DNA of 6,193 bases from an uncultured Actinomycetes bacterium. Lineage in GTDB: Bacteria; Actinomycetota; Thermoleophilia; Gaiellales; Gaiellaceae. Of this stretch, positions 1 through 4,511 are shown one piece after another; position 1 is the stretch's first letter; every line of letters begins with the position of its first letter. Position numbers and translations under genes: made by a program. The DNA is taken from NCBI GenBank assembly GCA_903930195.1, contig CAIYXH010000097.1, positions 1 through 6,193 on the forward strand, in the 5' to 3' direction. The notes beneath the pieces were generated by a model. That model did not search any database, was not told where the DNA came from, and saw only the letters and a program-made list of their open reading frames with translations.

Positions 1-895
1 AGACGACCGTGAGCTCGCCCGTCGCCTCCTCGGAGGGCGCCACCGCCGCCTGGACGGCCGCCGTCCCGCCGAGCGCGTGCAGGCAGCCGGTGAGCTCGCG
101 CCCGAACGCGGACATCGTCTCGAAGCGGTCCTGCGGCCGCTTCTCGAGCGCCTTCGCGACCGCGGCGTCGACGCGCGGCGGCACGTCCGGCCGGAGCTCG
201 CGCACGCGGCGCGGCACCTCGTTGATGTGCCGCATCGCGACCGCCACGAAGTTGTCGCCGGTGAACGGCACCTCGCCGGTCAGCAGCTCGTAGAGGACGA
301 CGCCGAGCGCGTAGACGTCGGACTGCTCGTCGACCGTGCGCCCCTGCGCCTGCTCGGGCGGGATGTAGTCGGAGGTGCCGAGCACCGTCCCAGTGCGGGT
401 GACGCCGCTCTCGACGTCGAGCGAGCGGGCGATGCCGAAGTCGGCGACCTTGGCCCTGCCCTCGCCGTTGACGAGCACGTTCTGCGGCTTGACGTCGCGG
501 TGGACGAACCCGCCGGCGTGCGCGAAGGCGAGGGCCTCGGCGATCTGGATCCCCAGCTCGAGGGCTCGCTCGACGGAGAGGCGGCCCTCGCGCGTGAGCA
601 GCTGCTTCAGATTCTGCCCGGCGACGTACTCGAGGACGATGAACGGCCGGCCGTCATGCTCGCCCCGGTCGATCACCGTGACGATGTTCGGATGCGACAG
701 CCCGGCCGCGAGGCGGGCCTCCCGCCGGAAGCGCTCGACGACATCGGGATCCGCGGCAAGCCGCTCGTGCAGGATCTTCAGCGCCACGAACCGATCGAGC
801 ACGCGGTCACGTGCGCGAAAGACACTCGCCATGCCACCGGTGTCGATGAGCCCGTCGAGCTCGTAGCGGCCCGCGAGGACGTCGCCGACCATCAT
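1..895 (-). CDS. PknB-like Ser/Thr protein kinase, catalytic domain (C-terminal part outside the window)
   Basis: Eukaryotic-type Ser/Thr kinase that phosphorylates proteins with ATP. The 298 visible codons hold a whole kinase domain (about residues 10-270) and the start of a linker. I read the VALK lysine K40, the helix-C glutamate E59, HRDVKPQN with the HRD at 132-134, DFG at 152-154, and an activation segment with T166/T168/T170 before YIPPEQ (P180-E181). PknB/PASTA kinases continue with a membrane helix and sensor repeats; these would lie beyond the left edge, so that class is inferred. Oddities: the glycine loop reads DTGGMASV, with Asp where the first Gly is usual, and PPEQ replaces the common SPEQ/APEQ. 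Start: tandem ATGs at 895 and 892 follow AGGA (904-901), 5 or 8 nt away. The frame has a stop at 925-923 and no other start between. It lies 42 bp downstream of gabT on the same strand, so co-transcription is possible. Confidence 0.93.
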   Translation of the reverse strand, partial: MMVGDVLAGRYELDGLIDTGGMASVFRARDRVLDRFVALKILHERLAADPDVVERFRREARLAAGLSHPNIVTVIDRGEHDGRPFIVLEYVAGQNLKQLLTREGRLSVERALELGIQIAEALAFAHAGGFVHRDVKPQNVLVNGEGRAKVADFGIARSLDVESGVTRTGTVLGTSDYIPPEQAQGRTVDEQSDVYALGVVLYELLTGEVPFTGDNFVAVAMRHINEVPRRVRELRPDVPPRVDAAVAKALEKRPQDRFETMSAFGRELTGCLHALGGTAAVQAAVAPSEEATGELTVV

Positions 896-910
896 CGTCG
901 TCCTACCCGT

Positions 911-940
911 TGACCGGCTTGGCTAACCGGACGCCGGTCA
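911..940 (-). other. Hairpin between gabT and the kinase gene, overlapping the gabT stop codon
   Basis: TGACCGGC (911-918) and GCCGGTCA (933-940) are a perfect 8-bp inverted repeat with a 14-nt loop. The 940-938 end is the gabT TGA stop codon. No T-run follows on the minus strand. It could be a weak or partial terminator, or an mRNA-processing or stability element separating the amounts of gabT and kinase mRNA. Function is inferred only. Confidence 0.4.
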
Positions 941-2260
941 GCCGAGCGCGGTTGCGAGCGACTCCTCCCACACGGCCAGCGCCTCGTCGAGCTCGCCGTC
1001 GGCGATCGACAGGGGCACCAGCACCCGGAGTGAGTTGCTGTAGATGCCACACGTGATGAGCAGCAGTCCGCGGGCGAGCGCCTCGTCGACGACGCGCTGG
1101 GCGAGCTCCTTCGCCGGCTCCTTCGTCCCCGGATCGGTGACGAGCTCGAGCGCCAGCATCGAGCCGAGACCCCGCACCTCGCCGATCTGCGGCCAGCGCT
1201 CCTGCCAGGCGAGCATCCGGGAGCGGATCGTCTCGCCGACGGCATTCGAGCGGTCGACGAGCCCCTCCTCCTCGATGATGTCGAGCACGGCGAGCGCCGC
1301 CGCCTGCGCGACGGGGTTGCCGACGTAGGTGCCGCCGATACCGCCCGGCGCAGGCGCATCCATGATCTCCGCGCGACCGAGCACACCGGAGAGCGGCAGG
1401 CCGTTCGCGATCGACTTGGCGACGCAGATCAGGTCGGGCTCGACGCCCGTGTGCTCCATCGCGAACATCCGCCCGGTGCGCCCGAAGCCGGTCTGCACCT
1501 CGTCGGCGACGAGCACGATCCCGTGGCGGTCGCAGAGCTCGCGGACGCCTGCGACATACGCCGGGGGAGCGACGAGGAACCCGCCCTCGCCCTGCACCGG
1601 CTCGAGCATGATCGCCGCGACCTGGTCGGCGGCGACCTGGGTCGAGAAGGCGCGCTTCAGCGCGCCGAGCGCGTCCTCGACGGAGATGCCGCGGTAGGCG
1701 TTCGGAAAGGGCACCCGGTAGACCTCGGGCGCGAACGGGCCGAGCCCGGCCTTGTAGGGCGTGGCCTTCGACGTCAGGGAGAGCGACATCAGCGTGCGGC
1801 CATGGAAGCCGCCCTCGAACGCGATGATCGCAGGGCGCTTGGTGTAGGCCCGCGCGAACTTGACCGCGTTCTCGACGGCTTCGGTGCCGGCGTTGAAGAA
1901 CGCCGCCTTGACCGGGCCCGAGATCGGCACGAGCGCGGCTAGCCGCTCGGCCAGCTCGACGTAGACCTCGTAGGGCACGACGGTGAAGTCGGTGTGGGCG
2001 AAGCGCTCGAGCTGCTCCTGCGCCGCCGCGACGACCTGCGGGTGCGAGTGGCCGACGTTGAGGCTGCCGACGCCCCCGGTGAAGTCGATGAAGGTGTTGC
2101 CGTCGACGTCGGTGATCGTCACGCCGCGTGCCGACTCCGCGACCACGGGGAACGTGAGCGCGAGGGGCGAGGCGACCGCACCCGCGATGCGGTCGCAGAT
2201 GGCCTTCGACCGCGGTCCGGGGATCGCGGTTTTCAGGACGATCGTCCGCGTCACAGCCAT
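938..2260 (-). CDS. gabT: 4-aminobutyrate (GABA) aminotransferase, class III PLP enzyme
   Basis: Cytosolic PLP enzyme that moves the amino group of GABA to 2-oxoglutarate, giving succinate semialdehyde and glutamate. At 440 aa it has full family length. Visible features: the N-terminal IPGPRS segment typical of actinobacterial GabT, GGVGSLNVGH (62-71) at the substrate pocket, GTEAVENAVKFAR (125-137), GFHGRT with R155 (counterpart of E. coli R141), EPVQGEGGF with E225 (counterpart of E211), DEVQTGFGRTG with the pyridine-binding D253, AKSIANG with the Schiff-base lysine K282, and GGTYVGNP (309-316). Retention of the GABA-carboxylate and Glu-switch residues favours GabT over acetylornithine or ornithine aminotransferase; activity on other omega-amino acids cannot be excluded. 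The ATG at 2260 has no Shine-Dalgarno but a TAGGCT box 6 nt upstream, which suggests leaderless initiation. No succinate semialdehyde dehydrogenase gene is visible. dcd is divergent and the kinase gene lies downstream. Confidence 0.9.
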   Translation of the reverse strand: MAVTRTIVLKTAIPGPRSKAICDRIAGAVASPLALTFPVVAESARGVTITDVDGNTFIDFTGGVGSLNVGHSHPQVVAAAQEQLERFAHTDFTVVPYEVYVELAERLAALVPISGPVKAAFFNAGTEAVENAVKFARAYTKRPAIIAFEGGFHGRTLMSLSLTSKATPYKAGLGPFAPEVYRVPFPNAYRGISVEDALGALKRAFSTQVAADQVAAIMLEPVQGEGGFLVAPPAYVAGVRELCDRHGIVLVADEVQTGFGRTGRMFAMEHTGVEPDLICVAKSIANGLPLSGVLGRAEIMDAPAPGGIGGTYVGNPVAQAAALAVLDIIEEEGLVDRSNAVGETIRSRMLAWQERWPQIGEVRGLGSMLALELVTDPGTKEPAKELAQRVVDEALARGLLLITCGIYSNSLRVLVPLSIADGELDEALAVWEESLATALG

Positions 2261-2272
2261 GGGTTCAGCCTA
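2261..2272 (-). promoter_or_regulatory. Candidate -10 box of gabT (leaderless arrangement)
   Basis: On the minus strand TAGGCT (2272-2267) fits TANNNT and is followed by exactly 6 nt (GAACCC) before the ATG at 2260. Transcription would start on or next to the A of the start codon. There is no AGGAGG-like sequence upstream, and I see no convincing -35 box. Confidence 0.4.
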
Positions 2273-2298
2273 GCGCAGACCCATTCGGGAGACTCTGA

Positions 2299-2304
2299 CA
2301 GAAT
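2299..2304 (+). promoter_or_regulatory. Weak candidate -10 box of dcd
   Basis: CAGAAT is a one-base deviation from TANNNT and ends 6 nt before the GTG start at 2311, the same geometry as at gabT and sufS. No clear -35 box. GGGAGA at 2288-2293 is the only Shine-Dalgarno-like sequence and lies 17 nt from the start, too far to be convincing. Confidence 0.25.
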
Positions 2305-2310
2305 CGCGTC

Positions 2311-2874
2311 GTGGTTCTCTCCGACCGGACGATCGCGCGGTTCCTCGCAGAGGGACGGATCGAGCTCGATCCGTACGACCCGGCGCTGCTCCAGCCGTCG
2401 AGCGTCGACGTGCGCGTCGACCGGCTCTTCCGCGTCTTCCGCAACAACCTCTACCCCTACATCGACGTGAAGCAGGAGCAGCCAGAGCTGACCGAGCTCG
2501 TCGAGATCGGCGACGAGCCGTTCATCCTCCATCCGGGCGAGTTCGTCCTCGGCTCCACGCTCGAGCGCGTCCGGCTGCCCGACGACCTCGTCGCACGCCT
2601 GGAAGGGAAGAGCTCGCTCGGCCGCCTCGGGCTCCTGATCCACTCGACTGCCGGCTTCATCGATCCCGGCTGGGACGGCCACGTCACGCTCGAGCTCGCG
2701 AACGTCGCGAGCCTCCCGATCACGATCTACGCCGGGATGAAGATCGGCCAGCTCTCGTTCATGCAGCTCTCCGAGCCGGCCGAGCATCCCTACGGCTCCG
2801 GCGGTCTCGGCTCGAAGTACCAGGGCCAGCGCGGCCCGACCCCGAGCCGGTACTACAAGAACTTCTCCGCCTGA
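2311..2874 (+). CDS. dcd: dCTP deaminase, probably the bifunctional dUMP-forming type
   Basis: Homotrimeric cytosolic enzyme of pyrimidine deoxynucleotide synthesis. Mono-functional Dcd makes dUTP; the actinobacterial form studied in M. tuberculosis also hydrolyses it to dUMP. The 187-aa product follows that protein closely: MVLSDRTI at the start, [10 protein letters not shown] (28-37), [12 protein letters not shown] (74-85), [10 protein letters not shown] with S101/S102 and R105 (99-108), [11 protein letters not shown] (111-121), the general-base glutamate E128 in TLEL, then [13 protein letters not shown] (168-180), a nucleotide-closing C-terminal tail. Family similarity, not a single residue, supports bifunctionality. 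The GTG start is set by matching the family N-terminus (M-x-LSDR). The gene stands alone, divergent from gabT and convergent with the suf/tag transcript. The tga stop (2872-2874) is followed at once by hairpins. Confidence 0.95.
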   Translation: MVLSDRTIARFLAEGRIELDPYDPALLQPSSVDVRVDRLFRVFRNNLYPYIDVKQEQPELTELVEIGDEPFILHPGEFVLGSTLERVRLPDDLVARLEGKSSLGRLGLLIHSTAGFIDPGWDGHVTLELANVASLPITIYAGMKIGQLSFMQLSEPAEHPYGSGGLGSKYQGQRGPTPSRYYKNFSA

Positions 2875-2891
2875 TCGGGCTCGATGCCCGA
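2875..2891 (+). other. Small hairpin directly after dcd
   Basis: TCGGGC (2875-2880) and GCCCGA (2886-2891) form a 6-bp stem with a 5-nt loop, starting on the base after the dcd stop codon. It may protect the mRNA 3' end or assist termination together with the larger hairpin that follows. No T-run. Confidence 0.35.
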
Positions 2892-2900
2892 GCAGGCGAA

Positions 2901-2926
2901 AGGGACAGGTCTTCGGACCTGTCCCT
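2901..2926 (+). terminator. UUCG-capped hairpin, likely dcd terminator without a U-tract
   Basis: AGGGACAGGTC (2901-2911), TTCG (2912-2915), GACCTGTCCCT (2916-2926): a perfect 11-bp stem capped by C(UUCG)G on the plus strand, one of the most stable RNA tetraloops. The plus-strand loop being UUCG (CGAA on the other strand) suggests it acts in the dcd transcript. No U-run follows, as is common for actinobacterial termination hairpins. The right arm plus ACGA recurs at 3107-3116, so it may also belong to a dispersed palindrome. Confidence 0.55.
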
Positions 2927-3116
2927 ACGAAGGCGTTAAAGACGGAGGGCCGTCACAAGGACGGCCCTCCGCTCGGTACTAGCTGGGAGTCGTAGAGACG
3001 CTTCCGGCCTGCGGATCGACTCCGCTGGCGCGCGCTCTGCGGTTTACGACATCTGCGCGATGTCCCCCACGCTGGCTAGACGATTCCCCATCGGGTCCAG
3101 GGACACGTCCCTACGA
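2921..3116. repeat. Three copies of a TCGTAGRGAC motif
   Basis: TCGTAGGGAC occurs on the minus strand at 3116-3107 and at 2930-2921; TCGTAGAGAC occurs on the plus strand at 2990-2999. The first and third pair in the stem of the RNA candidate. The second lies just beyond the minus-strand terminator, at the base of the UUCG hairpin. Copies at 3099-3112 (AGGGAC-AC-GTCCCT) and 2901-2926 are both palindromic, so this could be a small REP-like family. Confidence 0.45.
2936..2971 (-). terminator. Rho-independent terminator of the minus-strand transcript(s)
   Basis: On the minus strand a perfect 12-bp stem, CGGAGGGCCGTC (2971-2960) with GACGGCCCTCCG (2954-2943), has a 5-nt loop and is followed by TCTTTAA (2942-2936). 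The T-rich tail is on the minus strand only, so the hairpin would end transcription from the suf/tag operon and from the small transcript candidate upstream. It begins 3 nt after the closing stem of that RNA. Confidence 0.75.
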
Positions 3117-3125
3117 GCTAGCACC
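2975..3125 (-). ncRNA. Candidate structured RNA domain, closed by a 20-pair stem; family unknown
   Basis: In minus-strand RNA, GGUGCUAGCU (3125-3116) pairs over all 10 positions with AGCUAGUACC (2984-2975), and CGUAGGGACG (3115-3106) over all 10 with CGUCUCUACG (3000-2991). A single 6-nt bulge, ACUCCC (2990-2985), sits on the 3' side. Two of the 20 pairs are G-U (3122/2978 and 3110/2996); read from the plus strand they would be C-A mismatches, which points to minus-strand RNA. The enclosed roughly 105 nt hold smaller helices, such as GACAUC/GAUGUC (3064-3059 with 3053-3048). GGAGUCG (3023-3017) could alternatively pair with CGACUCC (2992-2986), using the bulge. A promoter-like box lies upstream and an intrinsic terminator 3 nt downstream; a full transcript would be about 240 nt (3179 to about 2936). 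I recognise no known riboswitch, tmRNA, SRP, 6S or RNase P signature. A structured 3' UTR of tag is the main alternative. Confidence 0.5.
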
Positions 3126-3152
3126 TCCACTGCCCGTACTGGAAATCTCCAT
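3111..3152 (-). CDS. Possible 13-codon leader-type small ORF with a very strong ribosome binding site
   Basis: ATG at 3152 opens a reading frame for MEISSTGSGGASS ending at TAG (3113-3111). It lies 11 nt after AGGAGG, inside the best Shine-Dalgarno of the window. Its last four sense codons and stop (3125-3111) form most of the 5' strand of the closing stem of the RNA candidate, so a translating ribosome would melt that stem. The peptide is small, Ser/Gly-rich and without a recognisable motif or a run of one regulatory amino acid. Codons such as AGT and ATT differ from the neighbours. After the stop the same frame stays open to a second TAG at 2981-2979. Existence of a product is unproven. Confidence 0.35.
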   Translation of the reverse strand: MEISSTGSGGASS

Positions 3153-3157
3153 CTACC

Positions 3158-3173
3158 GGACCACCTCCTTTCC
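3158..3173 (-). promoter_or_regulatory. Unusually long Shine-Dalgarno sequence
   Basis: GGAAAGGAGGTGGTCC on the minus strand is complementary to the 3' end of 16S rRNA (GGAUCACCUCCUUUC) over 15 positions, with a single G-U pair. Typical sites pair over 4-6. No annotated-size gene follows; the first ATG is the 13-codon ORF at 3152. The sequence match is directly visible; the 16S end is recalled from general knowledge. Confidence 0.6.
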
Positions 3174-3185
3174 GCGGTTGCTCCC

Positions 3186-3191
3186 ATTTTA
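3186..3191 (-). promoter_or_regulatory. Candidate -10 box of the small minus-strand transcript
   Basis: TAAAAT (3191-3186), one base from TATAAT, begins with the TAA stop codon of tag. Six nt later is A3179, a plausible transcription start 6 nt ahead of the long Shine-Dalgarno (3173-3158). I find no TTGACA-like -35 box at 16-18 nt spacing, so the promoter is weakly supported. Confidence 0.35.
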
Positions 3192-3785
3192 GCGGGAAGG
3201 GCCGGACATCCTCCTGGCTTGCTCGACAGCCGCGCGAACGTGGCAGTCGGCGATGTGATCGTTGACGACACCGCAGGCCTGCATGGCCGAGTAGACGGTC
3301 GTCGGACCGACGAAGCGGAAGCCCGAGCGCTTCAGCCGCTTCGAGAGCGCGACCGACTCCGGCGTCTGCGCGGGCGTCTCGCCGAGCGAGCGCATCGGCG
3401 GGTGCTCCGCGGGCGCGTAGGCCCAGAGCAGCTCGTGCAGCGGCTCGCCCTCGGCGCGCAGCGCAACCGCGGCGCGCGCGTTGCCGATCGCCGCCTCGAT
3501 CTTGCCGCGGTGACGGACGATGCCCGCGTCGCCGAGGAGCCGCGCGACGTCGCGCTCGCCGAAGGCGGCGACGGCATCGGGGTCGAATTCGGCGAAGCCG
3601 GCGCGGAAGGACTCGCGCTTGCGCAGGATCGTCAGCCACGAGAGCCCAGACTGGAAGCCCTCGAGGCAGAGACGCTCGTAGACGCCCCGCTCGTCGCGGA
3701 TCGGCCGGCCCCACTCCTAGTCGTGGTAGGCGAGGTATGCCGGGTCGGTCGTCGCCCAGCAGCGGACGGGCTCGGGTGCGCTCAC
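3189..3785 (-). pseudogene. tag: DNA-3-methyladenine glycosylase I, interrupted by an in-frame amber codon
   Basis: Tag excises 3-methyladenine from alkylated DNA in base excision repair. One frame runs from GTG (3785) to TAA (3191-3189), 198 codons, normal for the family, broken only by TAG at 3719-3717 (codon 23). The text around it is YHD-stop-EWGRP, where the family has YHDxEWG with a variable x. All else looks intact: zinc ligands C9, H21, H177 and C181, catalytic-site E42 in CLEGFQSGLSW, AGIVRHRGKIEAAIGNARA and RSGFRFVGPTTVYSAMQACGVVNDH. The stop separates C9/H21 from the rest, and no ATG, GTG or TTG follows in frame until ATG 3395 (codon 131), so reinitiation cannot rescue the enzyme. 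The start overlaps the Rieske stop (GTGA), placing tag last in the suf operon. A recent nonsense mutation, a base-call error or readthrough are possible. sufD ends in TAG, so general amber recoding is unlikely. Confidence 0.85.
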
Positions 3786-4093
3786 ACGTCGACGAGGACG
3801 GTGCCGTCCTCGACGCGAACCGGGAAGACCTTGACCGCCTGGAACGCTGGCAGCGTGAGCGCGTTACCGCTGCGGATGTCGAACTTGGCGCCGTGGCGCG
3901 GGCAGATCACCGTGCAATCGTCCGGATCCCAGGGCCCGAGACAGAGCGGGCCGTCATCGTGGGAGCAGCGATCCTCGATCGCGAGCAGCTCGCCGTCGCA
4001 GTTGTAGACACCGACCGAGAGCTGCTCCGTCTCGATGAGCTTCATCTCCCCAGGGGCCAGCTCCGACAGGGGCCCTGCGTTCAGCTCAGCCAA
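3782..4093 (-). CDS. Rieske-type [2Fe-2S] ferredoxin of the suf operon
   Basis: Small soluble electron carrier with a Rieske fold. The 103-aa product has both cluster-binding boxes: C43-S-H45 in RCSHDDGPL and C64-P-R-H67 in CPRHGAKFD, an 18-residue interval, giving two Cys and two His ligands. GNALTLPAFQAVKVFPV (76-92) is the usual closing strand region. There is no signal peptide or membrane segment, so it is not a cytochrome bc subunit; it resembles the stand-alone ferredoxins of ring-hydroxylating dioxygenases and those found in actinobacterial suf clusters. Its partner is unknown; context suggests electron supply to, or maturation by, the Suf system. The start is TTG (4093), overlapping sufU by 8 bases. 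The next in-frame ATG (residue 17) would remove the first strand, so TTG is preferred. Its TGA overlaps the tag start. Confidence 0.88.
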   Translation of the reverse strand: MAELNAGPLSELAPGEMKLIETEQLSVGVYNCDGELLAIEDRCSHDDGPLCLGPWDPDDCTVICPRHGAKFDIRSGNALTLPAFQAVKVFPVRVEDGTVLVDV

Positions 4094-4511
4094 AGTCCAA
4101 ACCCTGCCACTCGTCCGGCAGCGGCGTGTCCTTCGCCTTGTGCAGCGCCACCTTGAGCACGCCGAGCCCGAGGATCGCGCACTTGAGCCGCACCGGTGTC
4201 AGCGGGATGCCGATCTCCTCGATCAGCTCCTCCTTGGGGATTGCGGCGACGTCGGCCGCCTTCTTGCCGACGACGAGCTCGGTCAGCATCGAGGTGGCGG
4301 CCTGCGAGATCGCGCAGCCGCGCCCTTCGAAGCGGATCTGGTCGATCGTGTCGCCGTCGGCGCCGAAGGCGACCGAGACGGAGACCTGGTCCCCGCAGAG
4401 CGGGTTCTGGCCCTCGGCATGCGCGTGGGCGTGCTCGAGCGTCCCGTAGTTGCGGGGGCTCTTGTAGTGGTCGAGGATGTTCTCGCGGTAGAGGTCGTCG
4501 AACTCCGACAT
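4086..4511 (-). CDS. sufU: SufU, sulfur acceptor and relay protein for Fe-S assembly (short form)
   Basis: SufU takes persulfide sulfur from SufS and passes it to the SufBCD scaffold. In B. subtilis it is a zinc-bound sulfurtransferase. The 141-aa protein starts MSEFDDLYRENILDHY and keeps the zinc/cluster residues C39 and D41 (NPLCGDQ), C66 (GRGCAISQAATSM) and C111 (VRLKCAILGL). A lysine precedes the last Cys, as in SufU, where IscU has His. The interval C66-C111 is 45 residues, close to IscU; B. subtilis SufU has about 62, so the insertion usual in Gram-positive SufU is missing. Start: ATG 4511 shares its A with the sufS stop (TGATG), with AAGGAG 11 nt upstream inside sufS. A longer reading frame reaching into sufS exists but its extra part is the arginine-rich shadow of sufS. 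Confidence 0.92.
   Translation of the reverse strand: MSEFDDLYRENILDHYKSPRNYGTLEHAHAHAEGQNPLCGDQVSVSVAFGADGDTIDQIRFEGRGCAISQAATSMLTELVVGKKAADVAAIPKEELIEEIGIPLTPVRLKCAILGLGVLKVALHKAKDTPLPDEWQGLDFG

Noticed and set aside
77..913. Long plus-strand open frame of 278 codons opposite the kinase gene
   Set aside because: It is the antisense shadow of a clearly recognisable kinase; the translation is Arg/Asp/Leu-rich with no motif.
2975..3125. Known riboswitches (TPP, SAM, cobalamin, c-di-AMP, ZTP, c-di-GMP), SRP RNA, 6S, tmRNA or tRNA
   Set aside because: None of their conserved cores that I know could be placed on either strand. CAGGCCGGAAGC only superficially resembles the SRP apical loop and lacks the facing half of the internal loop.
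3111..3152. Classical transcription attenuator reading of the leader ORF, stem and terminator
   Set aside because: There is no gene downstream on the minus strand to control; dcd is convergent. The peptide has no run of a single regulatory amino acid.
3050..3173. 16S rRNA pseudogene on the plus strand
   Set aside because: Only two short blocks match; the sequence between and upstream does not follow the 16S 3' domain, and the G-U pattern favours a minus-strand RNA.
3118..3714. Minus-strand open frame of 198 codons overlapping tag
   Set aside because: It is out of frame with tag, Arg/Ala-rich and without motifs; the tag frame contains all family landmarks.
3793..3812. Perfect 8-bp inverted repeat (CGAGGACG with CGTCCTCG) just upstream of the tag start
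   Set aside because: It lies within the Rieske C-terminal codons (VEDGTVLVD) and is easily explained by repeated GTC/GAC/GAG codons; no T-run or other sign of regulation.
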